Source of the DNA: Argyresthia goedartella
Taxonomy: Eukaryota > Arthropoda > Insecta > Lepidoptera > Argyresthiidae
DNA: 64,000 bases
Assembly (NCBI GenBank): GCA_949825045.1
Contig: OX463835.1
Span: forward strand, 24,817,201 to 24,881,200
Reading direction: 5' to 3'
Part shown: in pieces, positions 17,598 through 29,785 of the stretch
How the letters are laid out: each line of letters starts with the position of its first letter
Position numbering within the stretch: position 1 is the first letter of the stretch
Program-made: the position numbers and the translations under genes
Notes under the pieces: model-generated
Seen by the model: only the letters and a program-made list of their open reading frames with translations
Database searches by the model: none
Told to the model about the DNA's origin: nothing

Positions 17598-18083
17598 TTG
17601 TTCACTGCCAAACTCAAAAGCCAAACCGCCTTCCACACACCATATTATTCATACGTTTGGACCATTCTGGAGTACACATTCTCCGTCTGGACACCTAGTT
17701 ACGTCACACAAATTAATAAAATCGAAATTATCCAAAACAGCTTCATTATAATGATAAAACGCTTTTTGAATTGCCTTTATTACCAGTCCGATTTAAACCT
17801 TGATTAGCTGAAGAATAGACGCATAACAGCTCACATGAAATTCCTATTTGACGTGCGAGACACAATCTGATAGATATTAATGAGCTAATTTCGCGCATCA
17901 GCCTGAGGGCACAACTGCACATCGCCGACCTCGATGCCGTCCATTCTGTCGCAACTATCACCGCAATGCAACAATAAACAGATGCATTAACCTCTACGAC
18001 AATAACTTCTCCTCCTCGGACATCTCCCACATTAAAGGATCACAATTCATCTCCGATGTATTGAAATGTTTAAGGCCCGACTG
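17598..18083 (+). pseudogene. Non-LTR ORF2 C-terminal fragment
   Basis: The plus strand encodes SYVWTILEYTFSVWTPSYVT, typical of the post-polymerase domain of jockey/I-type ORF2. Later, in shifted frames, come AHMKFLFDVRDT, NATINRCINLYDNNF and DVLKCLRPD, the usual C-terminal end. Several frameshifts and stops separate the parts. The polymerase domain is missing. Confidence 0.65.
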
Positions 18084-18601
18084 AATAACAATAAAGTGTG
18101 TTTGCATGTATGTCATGGCTGCATGTATATACAAGTATGTTTGGATGTGTGCGGATTGTATCAAGTCAAGTTTTTACGTGTGCAAATACGATACGGAACA
18201 TATAACTGTTATATAGTTTTATATAATGCGGTGATGAACTTGAGAGTGTAATTTTATCATCTTATTTTTATTGTTATTGAATAGCGGAATGATACACTTG
18301 ACTGAATATACTGAAGTGGATACGATAGAAGTATGTGTGCTGTTATCACATTTGTTTGTTGCATTCTTTTGAGCACCTGCTTGGATCTACTGTATGTATG
18401 TTAATTTTTCTTTCCCTAAATTATCTACTCTTTTCATTATCTATTCTCTATCTAACATAAAATCGTTCTCCATATTATTATTATAAATGTGCTACGAGTC
18501 TCGTAATTGGCTTAGCTATAAGAAACAAACAACTCTGCGATACACTAAGTTATGAATAATCTGTGAGACCTAAAAATAAACAAATCTGAACAAATTTAAA
18601 T
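18084..18601. other. Probable 3' untranslated remainder of the preceding fragment
   Basis: The segment is AT-rich and non-coding, with an AATAAA-like signal at about 18575, directly before the next non-LTR element. No boundary repeat was identified. Confidence 0.35.
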
Positions 18602-18606
18602 CATGA

Positions 18607-19368
18607 AAGAAACATTACGATGCAATAACACTGCGAAAAGTTAAAAGAAAAGTCTCTGTATGTCCTGCCGATGCAAATCCAGATACGAGGGGGAATTCGG
18701 AGCTGAAGCATGACAGGAAGAACGAGAACAAGGAGGAGGCCGTCGCACAAGATCCTGGCACGCAATGTCCTGCCGCGACGGGTTCAGTCACAACTAAGAA
18801 CAAGAATAAAAAACGTAGTAAAGTGAGTACCACACCAAGACAACCAACCTCCCCCAGGACTACGATGAACATGACGTATGTGAGTCTGCCGACTACAGTT
18901 AAGCCAGTAAGCTTTGCCGACAAGGTGAAAACTGCTTACCATGAGCGACTTGCTCAGCAGCAGCATAGTGGTGATGAGCAGTGGACATTGGTTCGTGGTA
19001 AGAATAGAAAGAGAATCACCAACAGGAGAGGCACGGGAGAACCTCTTCCTCAGTTCAACTTTCGAGCCGCAGAGAGAATGATGTCATTGTACTTGTCAAG
19101 GGTGTGTCCTGAGTCTAAGACATCTGATATTTCTGGCTTTATTAAATATAAAACTGGATTAGATGTAAAAGCAACCAAGTTGAATGCCTATGACAACGAA
19201 GACAATGAATTCAATGCCTTTAAAGTGAGGGTGCCGGTTGCGAATATTGATACATTCCTTAATCGGCAAGGAGACCGCTTTTGGCCCAAGGACATAGTTT
19301 TTAGAAGGTTTCTGGAAACCACACGTAAGCCGCAGAACGGCAAGGTGTCGGAAAGACTTGATGCCTAA
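18607..19368 (+). pseudogene. J3 ORF1 (Gag-like nucleic-acid-binding protein), damaged start
   Basis: The frame is open from 18607 to the stop at 19368 but has no ATG near its 5' end. An ATG at 18602 is one frame off and meets a stop after 13 codons, so a frameshift near 18640 is likely. The first third is rich in Lys, Glu and Asn. The second half has the conserved C-terminal module of these ORF1 proteins (RVCPESKTSDISGFIKYKTG; RFWPKDIVFRRF). No zinc knuckle is visible. It would bind the element RNA. It lies 29 bp before ORF2. Confidence 0.65.
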
Positions 19369-19397
19369 CAATTGATAACATAAACACACATTTTTTT

Positions 19398-22300
19398 ATG
19401 GATAGTACAAACAATAAAATTGATAAGAACTTGACATTGGTGTCATTTAATTGTCAGTACCTGAAAAGTTCGATTGAACATGTCCGAAACCTGTGTAAAA
19501 CACATCATGTTATAGCCTTACAGGAAACATGGTTAATGCCACATGATCTGGACTACCTCAACACCGTGGACCGAAATTTTGGCAGTCATGGTGTCTCAGC
19601 GGTGGATACCTCGAGGGGAATCGTTAAGGGAAGACCGTATGGCGGTGTGGCGCTCCTGTGGGACAGGAACATGTTCCCGATCGCCGAGATCATCCCGTGC
19701 CATAGCGAGCGTATGGTGGCGGTACGCCTACAGTGTGGGGAGAGCAGTCTTCTCGTTTTCAGTGTCTATATGCCGACAAATAGCGTTGAAAATTTACCTG
19801 AATTTACGCAGTGTTTAGCTAACATAAGCGCAGTGATTGAGTGCTCAGAAACTGAGAGTATTTATGTGTTAGGGGACTTTAATGCACACCCACACACGTT
19901 ATTTGGTGTAGAACTAATGAACTATTGTGACGAGCAAGTTTTGAGCTGTGCGGACTATGACTCACTCGGTATGGAATCTGATACATATACTTATGTAAGT
20001 GCGGCGCACGGCACTAGGCGCTGGCTCGACCACTGCCTAGTATCAGAAGCGGCCCGAACTTCAATTAGCGGAGCACAGGTACTTTATGATGTGTATTCGT
20101 CGGACCATTTGCCACTAGTCATTCAGTGTAGGTTAGATATTAATTTTAAGCCTGTAAATATTGTATTGGATTCGCATTCTGACATTAAACATATATGGGG
20201 TAATCGCAGTAAAGAACAAATTAATAAATATGGCGAAATATGTACTGATCTCTTTGAAACAATTAAATTAAGTAACTATTATAATGTTGACTGTATGCAT
20301 AACTATTCTAATAACGATATTAATGAATGTAAATGTAACAATAGTGAACATATTAAATTAATAGACAATCTTTATAATGACATTGTAAATACCCTGCAAA
20401 CAGCAGCTGTACGTAGTTTTTATGTTAAAAACCCTAAAATTAAAAAACTTATTGGTTGGAATTTTCATGTTAAGAAATATCATTCTATTGCTCGACTAAA
20501 ATTTCAGGAATGAGTTTTATGTGGTAGGCCGTGCTCGGGGCATTGCTATGAGGAAATGTCTGTCTCACGCCGGGATTTTAAGGCTGCCTTAAAATATATA
20601 CAGAAAAATCAGGAAAGAATTAAATTGGATGTTTTGGCTAGACATAAATCGGGTGGGAATTTTGTTCAGTTCTGGAAGAAAACGAAAAAGTTCAATCATA
20701 AAACATGCTTACCCGTGACTGTAGGGGGGGAGCAGGATCCTAGTAATATTGCAAATCTTTTTCAAAAACATTTTAACCCGGTAAGTACTTTACCGTTAGC
20801 TGCTAGTAGGGATAACTCGAGTAGATGTCGTCGTGTGCCGGGGAAATTCCGAGTGACTACTGATGACGTAATCAAGGTTCTCAGGAAAGCGAAACGGGGT
20901 AAGTCCCCGGGACACGATGGCCTCAGCATTGAACATCTTTTGTACTCGGGTAGGTACAATCGAACCATCTGAATCATGACCCACCATAAGCTTATTTTGC
21001 TAAACCCCTTAACTTCAAATAGGTCGAAATTCGCTTGAAGGTTTATTTCCTTGGTAACGAACTTGTTATCATTTGATTAGACACTGACATTACTATAGAT
21101 CTTACAAGTTTGAAAGTTTCAAACGAATTATCAGGCAAGTGGGTCATGATTCAGTTGGTTCGATTGTACATCTGTGAGGTACTGGCGCGGTTTTTCAATC
21201 TCTGTGCGCAGCATTCATACCTACCTGCTAACTTAATTCGTACACTAGTAGTTCCTATTGTCAAAAATAAGACTGGTGATGCCTCGAGCGCGGCAACAGG
21301 CGCGAACAGGCCTATTTCGCTGGCTACTACTTGGCTGTGGCCAAGGTACTTGAAAGACTGATACAACTAAATACTTCACAGTTTCTAAAAATAGATGATG
21401 CTCAATTTGGCTTTAGGGCTGATGTTTCCACGGATATGGCTATATTTTCTTTAAAACAAACAGTTAATTATTACTTGAGCAATAAAACAACGGTATACGG
21501 TTGTTTTTTAGATTTAAGTCGAGCTTTTGATACTCTTAATCATGATCTGCTGTGGAACAAATTAGACAGGAGCGGGGTGCCATCTGGCACTGTTGATCTT
21601 CTAAGTTACTGGTACAGTAGTCAGACCAACAGTGTCAGGTGGGGTAACGTCCTGTCTGATAGTTATAGGTTGACCTGCGGCGTGCGGCACGGAGGCCTGA
21701 CCTCCCCCGACCTGTTCAATCTTTATATGAATGACTTGATCGTGGAGCTGAGCGGCACGCCCGTGGGGCTCAGGCTTGGTGACAGGTATGTCAAGCACCT
21801 GAGTTACGCGGACGATATGTGTTTGCTCAGCCCCACGATCAAAGGCCTGAGGAAGTTATTGTCTATATGTGAAAAATACGCACTAGGACACGATCTAATA
21901 TATAATGTTAATAAGACTGAGATGATAGTGTTCAGGTCGGGGAAGGGACCGGACCACATTCCCAGTCTCATGCTTAAGGGTCAACCTGTAAATATAGTCG
22001 AGAACTTCAAGTACCTTGGCCACATTCTCTCGTCTTCTATGAAGGACGACGCTGATATTGAGAGGCAGCGTAGGGCTTTATCAATAACTGGTAATATGAT
22101 AGCAAGAAGGTTCTTTAAGGCCTCTTCAGATGTAAAAATATTATTATTTAAAACTTTTTGTCAATCATTTTACACGTGTCAACTCTGGGCTAAGTACACT
22201 CGAAAATCTCACGCTGCACTTCGAGTCACATATAACAACACTTTTAGGCACCTGATGGGCTTGCGCCGAGGCTGCAGCGCATCGGGGATGCTCGCCGAGA

Positions 22301-22452
22301 CGCGTGTCAACTCTTTTAGTGCCATCGTGAGGTTCAGAATAGCCGCCTTCATGAACAGAGTTGACACGTGTAGAAATACTATCATCAAAGAGCTGTCTGA
22401 TAGACTTATAACTACTGGCATGTTTAAGCATTGGCTTGCAACAGAAGCGTAG
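19398..22452 (+). pseudogene. J3 ORF2: endonuclease and reverse transcriptase
   Basis: The endonuclease domain (codons 1-260) keeps the catalytic landmarks FNCQYL, LQETWL, GDFNAH and SSDHLPL. The reverse transcriptase shows KRGKSPGHDGLS, RPISLAT, FLDLSRAFDTLNHD, CGVRHGGLTSP (Gln is usual where His stands) and SYADDMCLLSP. Three lesions break it: an in-frame TGA at 20511-20513, the MITE at 20957-21166, and a frameshift near 21335 within the RPISLAT-VAKVLE stretch. The frame ends at 22452 with a short C-terminal domain. It is a dead copy. Confidence 0.9.
20957..21166. mobile_element. 210-bp Tc1/mariner-type MITE inside J3 ORF2
   Basis: The ends match as a 28-bp inverted repeat with one mismatch (CAATCGAACCATCTGAATCA on the left). 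TA flanks both ends at 20955-20956 and 21167-21168. Ignoring the element and one TA rejoins the reverse transcriptase frame exactly (frame 3 before, frame 2 after), which fixes both boundaries. It has no coding capacity. Confidence 0.93.
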
Positions 22453-22802
22453 TAAATATGACAAGAGCACATAACTACATACATTTTGTAATACTGTATA
22501 ATTGCTTACTATATTTTTTTAAGTTTTTTTGACAACTATGGATAACATTTTTCGTAAATGAGTCTGAAAATAAAGTTTTATTATTATTATTATTATTATT
22601 ATTATAAACATAAAAATAAAAGAATAGAAAAAATAAATATGGACAAGATTTTATTTAAATGCTCTAAAAAGAAGAAAATACGGTTTAAATTTAATGTAAC
22701 CCATCAATTTAAGGTTAAAACCAAAATTTCGTTGCACTTTTCCATTTTTATTTGCGTCTGATGCTATTTAAAGGAACATATTTTGTCGAAGAATTATATA
22801 TT

Positions 22803-23060
22803 TGTCGACCCAAATGGCCGAGTGGGCAGTGACCCTGTCTGCGAAGCCAAAGGTCCCGGGTTTGAGTCCCGGTGGGAGCAAATATTTGTATGATGAGAAC
22901 GGATGTTTGTACCCTAGTCATGGTTGTTTATTTATCTAAGTATAATATTTATCTATATAAGTATGTGTATCGTTGTCGACTACCCAAGATACAGGGAATC
23001 CTAATTTGGGGCTAAATCAATGTCTGTAAATAGTGTCCAAGGTATTGTTATATGACTAGA
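22803..23060 (+). mobile_element. tRNA-headed SINE
   Basis: The head contains a pol III A box (TGGCCGAGTGGG, 22815-22826) and a B box (GGTTTGAGTCC, 22859-22869). The body, with TTTATCTATATAAGTATG and then TTTGGGGCTAAATCAATCT-like sequence near 23010, matches lepidopteran tRNA-derived SINEs as I know them. The head does not fold into a proper tRNA acceptor stem, so it is not a tRNA gene. Confidence 0.7.
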
Positions 23061-24129
23061 CTAGTTTTCATTTATACATATTATACTAGAAATATACATT
23101 GATGTATTTATTTGCTAAGACAATTTTTACAATTTTTTTTTTTTTATTATATATGTATTTTATATTGGGTGCTAATTAAACAGACTTCTTTTTAATAGCA
23201 TTATTCGCGTCTAAAAATGTACATTGCCTTCTAAATTACTAAGTCAGCCACAATTAACGAGCGTCTGAATTATGCTAGCTCAGCCACTAGTTATCTTCTA
23301 AGTAAGACACTCTAAATACAACTCAGCATGGTGATTATTTTTTAGCATCTAAATTTGTAACATGCATTCAAGCAGTAAACTTCTAAAATATGTATATGCG
23401 ACATCAAAAAATATATACTATTAGCTTCTATCCGTCTATAATTTGACTTTTGGTTGGTATGTTTAGTTCTAAAGTAGTATTTTTATAGTAGCTTTTTGTT
23501 GTTTTTATATGTTCTAACCTAACCTAACCTAACCTACCTACTGCCCAGATGTCGGTTTCGGTAGCGTCACTAACCTAATAGTATCCTATTCTGACTTATA
23601 GGTAGGAAGGTTTCGTTCTGAAAACAGTGTTTTTTGTAGTTTTTACATGTTCTAACCCAACCTAACCTACCTACTGACCAGATGTCGATTTCGGTAGCGA
23701 CATTGACCTAATTAATTGCAATTATCTTTCATCTGCAAATTTTAGAATAAAAACAATTCTACATAACAAATATATGATTTCGAATAATAGTGTAAAAAAC
23801 AGTTATTTTGAGAAAATATAGGAAAACAAATAGTAGTACAATAGATGTTTATTGTTACGGATAGATCCGTGGCTGAGTTAGTAAATTAGGTGGCAATGTA
23901 TAAATAAGAAGGACAAATTAAAACAATTGTTAATCTGCTTTCTTTAGAATAATGAGTTGGTATTGTAAAAAAGACGAATTAGTTTATTAGAGGCTATCTC
24001 ATTTTCCCGTTGCTTAGTTATAAAATGAGAAGTTTGATCACGTGGCTAATAAATAAATCTGCGGCTGGACTTATAATTTCCCTTTTATATTTAATTTATA
24101 TTAAAAAAATCTTCATACAATAAATTTGA
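23061..24129. other. No gene; imperfect 140-bp tandem duplication
   Basis: Two copies of a ~140-bp unit lie at about 23440-23580 and 23581-23715. Each has TGTTCTAACC, a run of CCTAA units (about 4.5 in the first copy, 23514-23536) and CAGATGTCG(G/A)TTTCGGTAGCG. CCTAA is the complement of the insect telomere repeat TTAGG. The rest is AT-rich and unassigned. Confidence 0.5.
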
Positions 24130-26806
24130 TTTGAGGTACCCAGATATGTTGCTATTCCTAGTAAAATTTCAGAAAATTTCAAGATCCTACCTCATCTATG
24201 TAACAACAGAAAAAAGTTAATTATTTGTGGCGATTTTAATGTAGATTTGCTTGTAGGAACAATAATTAAACAACGATTAATAACTTTATTCAAATTGATT
24301 AATTTATGTCATGTATTTTTAGACTAGATTTACACTTACCAGCCAAACTTGCTTAGATAACGTTTTTGTGACTGTGCATTCACAAGTAAAAGTGTAATTA
24401 ACTGCTTACCTTCCGATCACAGTGGTCAAACAGTTTCATTCCCATCCATATTTTTATAGGCCTATTACATCCCATAGACTAGAGACATATACGAAAAACT
24501 TACATATAAATTTGCCAGTACCGGATTTTAATGAACAGAACCCAAATTATTCAGACAGAATTCAATAAAGTTTTTAAATTAAAGAAAGTCAGTGACTACA
24601 ACGGTAAATCTAAATTTAATGACTGGGAAACGTTTGGAATTCGTAAAAGTAGAGTTATCTTGTATGACCTTTATGAACAAAAAACCTATAACTTCGATCG
24701 AAAATTTCATGACTATGTTAAAAAATATTCCAAAACGTTCAAGTTGGTTTGTAGAACTGCAAAAACTTTACACATTAATAGAAAAATTCAAAATTCAAAT
24801 AATAGAATGAAAACAGTTTGGCAAATAAGAAACCGTGAAACTGGCAAAGTTATACCAAGGGACAATCATTTCTGCCTAAAGATAGGTGATGGTGTTGTAA
24901 AATCCAGCGCTGATGTTGCTCGAGCTTTTGAAACATTCTTCACCAATGTACCCTTACTCACAACAGATGGTCTAAATTCAACTCCATATGAAGCAGAGAC
25001 TTTATTAAAAAATAACATTAGCGTCAGTAAGGTATATTTAAAATTTCATCATGTATATCCCCAGGACATTGTCAAAACGTTTAGATTACTTAACTTAAAA
25101 AATACGGAAGACCTGTGGGGTATATCAGTCATAGTCATTGGTTCAGTAATTCTAGTTATAGTCCCACACTTAGCTTATATATTCAATAAATGTGTTGACG
25201 ATGGGGCTTTCCCAGACCTCATGAAACACAGTAAACTGATACCTCTGTTCAAGTCGGGAGATAAGGGTGATCCTTCAAATTTCAGACCAATATCTGTTCT
25301 TCCAACACTAAGTAAAATATTTGAAAAGATTATACTCAATCAAATGCTCTCACACTTCAACCGTACAAAACAACTCCACGCCAAACAATACGGTTTCACT
25401 AGAGGTAAATCGACTACGGATGCGGGTATTACCCTTATATCTCATATTTATTCTGCATGGGAGACCGCACAGGAGGCTATCGGAGTTTTTTGCGACCTGT
25501 CGAAGGCGTTTGATTGTGTTGATCATAATGCGCTATTAATTAAAATAAATCATTACGGAGTTAGAAATAAATCGTTGGATCTACTAAGATCATACCTAAG
25601 CAATATAATTCAAAAGGCAGAAGTTAACGGCTTGAAATCTGATGGATCTGGTGTTAAAATTGGCGTTGCACAAGGTTCCATATTAGGCCCTTTTTTATTC
25701 CTGGTATATATTAACGATCTGCCTTTCATGGTGGAGAAATTAACTGACATAGTGTTGTTTGCTGATGATACCTCAATGGTCTTCAAAATTGAAAGACAAA
25801 AAAGAGATTTTGATGATGTTAATGGTGTATTGTCTTTAACCTTGAATTGGTTCACAGTTAATAATTTATGGTTAAACGCTGGTAAAACCAAGTGTATCAA
25901 ATTCTCACTTCCAAATGTCAGGCAAGTTGAGACCAGTTTAGTGTTAGACAAAAGCATGTTAGAATTAGTAAATGATACGAAGTTTCTTGGCATAACCATT
26001 GAAAGCAAATTGCAGTGGGGACCCCATTAAATTGGCTGGTAAATTAAGTTCTGCGGCATACGCTGTTAGGAACATCAGACAAAGCACGGATGTGGCTATT
26101 TATAGGCTAGTATATTTTAGTTACTTTCATAGTGTGATGTCCTATGGTATCTTGTTGTGGGGGAAAGCAGCGGATATTCAAACTATTTTTATTTTACAGA
26201 AAAGAGCTATTCGAGCAATTTATAATTTAAAACGAACAGACTCCTTAAGAGAGCTTTTTAAAGAAATTGACATATTAACAGTAGCTAGTCAATTTATTTT
26301 CGAAAATATAATGTATGTACGCAAGAACCTTACAACAGTTTCCAAACTTAGCGATAGCTGTAATGTTAACCTAAGAAATAATCACAGACTATGTGCGCCC
26401 CGTTTTAGACTCGCGAAGGTTAGCAATTCATTCATTTTCAAAACCTCTGGAGATTTTGAAATTGCCATTTGAGCAATTTGAAAAGCATGTTAAAGCGACT
26501 GTCGAAAAAGGGATATTACAATGTTCAAGATTACTTAAATGACAGGACTGTAATCTGGCTCAACTCAGACCTTGCTGTTGATAATTTTGTAATTATTTAT
26601 TCCTGCTTATTAATCATAACAATTATTTTTTCATATTTGTATTAGTTAAGCACAATCGATTTTTAAAATACATCTAAAAATCAATCTGTGGGAGTTTCTA
26701 CGCCCTGCTTCTCCCACAGTGGTCCAATGTAGAGAAGGGGCAAAAAATGACGTTTGCTAAGTATATGTTAATATCTACAGTAATAAAATAGTTTGACTTT
26801 GACTTT
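24130..26806 (+). pseudogene. Non-LTR family J2, copy 2
   Basis: The 5' part at 24190-24460 is the end of an endonuclease domain in broken frames (IICGDFNVDLL, LPSDHSGQT). The main frame 24531-26030 encodes the reverse transcriptase with FRPISVLPTLSKIFEK, FCDLSKAFDCVDH, GVAQGSILGPFLF (Ala replaces the usual Pro) and FADD at 25758-25769. It breaks near 26030 through a small deletion, resumes at 26040-26440, and breaks again by a ~35-bp deletion. The 3' region ends with ACAGTAATAAAATAG and a TTTGAC-type tail at about 26793-26806. It is 5'-truncated and inactive. Confidence 0.88.
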
Positions 26807-27649
26807 AGAGCTATTTAAACTAATGTTTCTGATTCATATCATGTTGTGAAGACACTGGAATGTCGTTTTTATTGTAAAAACTATGAAGTTCATTATGAAA
26901 TGAGCATTTTCATAGGCTTTTTCTGTTGTCTTCGATTTTCGTACTTTTCTGTTACTTACTATTTACCTTACTGAATTTCCACACAAATTCTAAACGGAAT
27001 GTAGTTTTCATTATTATTTTACACTGGAAACACTTACAGCAGCTGTCGCTTTGGGAATCCTGACCGTCAAGCATTTTGTTTTTGTCGACAGAAGAAAAGG
27101 TTCGGTGCCATGTTTTCGTGTATGAAAATTGTTAAACTTTAACTTGTGAGTTACGAGGTATGTTTAAGTTATTTTTATTCTTCTTTATGTAATTCTGACG
27201 TATGAGAATATAAGGTATGTGAAAATATTGCTGCAGCTAACAATTCTTTCCCCTTTTCCGCACTTTTAACGTTACTTTTCCATTGCTTTTATGTTACCTC
27301 TTTGAAACGTTTATGTTACGTAACATATAAGCATTATAAAGCTATCTGCACATTGAAAAACTAACAGTACATCGGATGACATAGGAGAGTTCAAGATTTT
27401 TGTATGGAGCCTGGCATACCTACTGTCTCATCATTGGCAGCTTCTTTCCGCTCACTGCTGGGTATAAGCCTCCTCCATGTTACTAACCTCTCAGGTCCTG
27501 TGCCAGTCGAATCCAGGTCTTCCCCGCGTCTACTACGTACTGTCTGGCGTTTTGAAAAAGAAAGAAAAAATGGCGGCCACGTTTGAATCCTTTATAAATC
27601 GATAGCTGCCATCAATTCAAACCGAAAACCTAATAGGACCAAAACCCCG
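26807..27649. other. No gene seen
   Basis: I see no protein motif, repeat boundary or RNA gene. Confidence 0.4.
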
Positions 27650-28545
27650 TAAAGCGTTAAGATTTGGTGATGTGTTTGACAATCTATTTTCCTGGTCGCC
27701 CATGTTTGTGAGGTCAGCTGACGAGTCTGCATCCTTTCATTCCCTTCGGCGTTTGCAGTACTTCTTGCCTAGGCAGACTAAAATCATGCTAGCTCAGACC
27801 CTTCTTCTACCAATAATTGACTACGCCGATGTTTGCTGGGCCAGCGCGAACGAAGATCTACTGAACAAACTTGAGCGACTTCAAAATCTCGGGATTCGGT
27901 TTATCTTCGGTCTTCGCAAGTACGACCACGTGTCCCAATATCGCAGGGAATCAGGCTGGCTCCCGATCCGACTTCGTCGTGATATGCACATACTCTCCAT
28001 CCTCTTCAATATTTTGAGTAATCCGCGCTATCCCGCATATCTTTGAGAACATTTTGAGTTTCTTTTCTCTGGGGATTGACTTCGGAGATCTCACACGGTG
28101 TCACTTTTGTCAATTCCTCAGCACAACACTGTAGGTTACGAGCACTCGTTTAGGTTAAGGGCAATACGGAATAAGGGAATGCACTTCCTTGCGCTATTAA
28201 AGGTGGCATATCCTTATTCACTTGCAACGAAACAAATGCAACAGTATCTCCTCTTCCGCATAGTGGGTATCTTATACTATGTATGTGATATATCTTTGTA
28301 ATTATTGTATTTTATTAATTTATTTTATAGTAAGTATATAGGATGTATTGTGATTTATCTGATTGTATATTGACTTTATTTATTTCTTTTACCTCCTAAT
28401 TGTACACTGGACTATCTCTATATATTTTTTCCTTTCCTTACAGGTTAGCTGTAAGAAATTTCTTTTAAGAAATAAGTTCACCTTTGCATATTGTTCTTGA
28501 TATATTTTTCATTGTGTTTTCTGTGCCATAAAAAATATTATTATA
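27650..28545 (+). pseudogene. Non-LTR family J1, 3' fragment
   Basis: The frame 27672-28046 and a second piece to about 28200 encode the J1 C-terminal domain (SFHSLRRLQYFLPRQTKI, IDYADVCWASANED, LERLQNLGIRFIFGLRKYD). A stop after PAYL and later frameshifts break it. The 3' untranslated region keeps the family signature (TTTCTTTTAAGAAATAAGTT near 28460) and ends near 28545. It is heavily 5'-truncated. Confidence 0.85.
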
Positions 28546-28929
28546 ATATTCCGAGATATTAACTTTCAATACCTATCCATATTGGAGTTGAAAAATGTAA
28601 ATGAATATAATGAAGTAACTTTGGAAAAATGTATAAAAAAGGTTGAAGAAAAGAAAATAAAAAAGCTAGACATGTTTTAGTTTTTAAAATTGTTTATTTT
28701 TTATTACACCGACCAATATCATTGATACGTACGTTGATATATTTATTGTATTGACAACTGACTGAAAACCAGCGCTAAGGCGTTTTCACCTTAACATTAT
28801 GCTGAGTCAGCTGCCATTTTGCAGCTGCTGAGGCGAATCGCGATAACGGTTTTGGTATGCGGTTGAGCTTGTTGAATGTATGCGCCTCAAAACGTTTTCT
28901 TTCTTTTCTTTCTTTCTTTCTTTCTACAT
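28546..28929. other. No gene; CTTT microsatellite
   Basis: AT-rich sequence with a (CTTT)n array at about 28896-28924. Nothing else is recognisable. Confidence 0.5.
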
Positions 28930-29530
28930 ATACGATAAAGGGAAAATGGAGATGGAAAAGCTAGACAGACGATGAAGAGATTATGGAAAGAGAAAAACTA
29001 GACACAGATGGTGAAGACATAATGGAGATAAATAATTAAGACTTAGATGATGAAGAGAACGTTTTTGAAAGATGTAAGATTTATATTAAGAAGAATATAA
29101 AAAGAAGAGAGACAAAAACCAAAAGTGTTAATTACATCAAATTAGAGTGTCGCAATGGTAGAACTGGATGAAGAAACCGGATTATTGAAGCATATTAAAT
29201 CAAAGAGTGATGATTTTTTTTTAAAGGATTCTCCTTAAGATGTAGGGAAGTATATCTTGGCAAATTTTATACCATAAAGGAAAACATACTTACCGTGGAA
29301 GGAAAACATGTTAATGGATACGTGTGATGATCGAAGAAGTCGACAAATTAAAAAAACTGGATGTCCAGGGATTTAAATCGCTAAAAGGAGACAGAAGAAT
29401 GTTCAAATCCGTAGAAAAGGGTCTATCCATAATTTCTCAAGAAGACATTGTGATGAAAAACACAAAAAGATAAAAAATCTTACGTAGATGTAGATTGTAA
29501 TGGGTATGATACCATAGAGTAATAATATAA
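28930..29530 (+). pseudogene. Unidentified decayed coding stretch, acidic/Lys-rich
   Basis: The purine-rich plus strand holds consecutive short open pieces in changing frames that read like one charged protein. The pieces are a DDEE/EREKLD-rich acidic start (28960-29060), an Ile/Lys/Arg stretch (ERCKIYIKKNIKRR), MVELDEETGLLKHIKSKSDD from ATG 29155, DVGKYILANFIP, and a 48-codon frame from ATG 29328 (MIEEVDKLKKLDVQGFKSLK at its start). A Tyr/Asp-rich piece follows (SYVDVDCNGYDTIE). At least three frameshifts and several stops would be needed. I do not recognise a family. Low-complexity bias could mimic this. Confidence 0.35.
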
Positions 29531-29710
29531 AGAAGAGTGTCCATCGCCATAGAAAGCACCGTACATAGAAAAATAGTTCATTGGTAACAATCTAGATGTC
29601 GCTCATAGTATTTTTCATCACTAAATTGTAATTTCAGTCTTCACCACAATCTCAATGCTTTCATTGCCGAACGAAAGAACGTATTTGTAATATTCGCCAT
29701 TCTTATCAGC

Positions 29711-29785
29711 AAGGTGGATGGCCGAGCGGTTCATCTTCAGACTTTCAAGCGGTTGAACGTGGTTCGATCCCCAGTGCGGACAAAT
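29711..29785 (+). repeat. tRNA-like pol III promoter head, probably SINE debris
   Basis: An A-box-like TGGCCGAGCGGT (29719-29730) and a B box GGTTCGATCC (29761-29770) have tRNA-Leu/Ser-like spacing. The acceptor ends do not pair, so this is a decayed SINE head or tRNA pseudogene. Confidence 0.5.

Larger units (their letters stand above)
18602..22606 (+). mobile_element. Non-LTR retrotransposon family J3, nearly full length, decayed
   Basis: ORF1 is followed by an endonuclease-reverse transcriptase ORF2, a short 3' untranslated region and a (TTA)n tail at about 22578-22605. A 210-bp MITE interrupts ORF2. Fragments of the same family lie at 34.5 kb (antisense), 39.2-42.4 kb and 54.5-55.5 kb. 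No target duplication was found. Confidence 0.85.

Noticed and set aside
22811..22880. tRNA gene
   Set aside because: A and B boxes are present but the acceptor stem does not pair and the sequence continues into a SINE body.
29711..29785. tRNA-Leu/Ser gene
   Set aside because: The ends do not form an acceptor stem.
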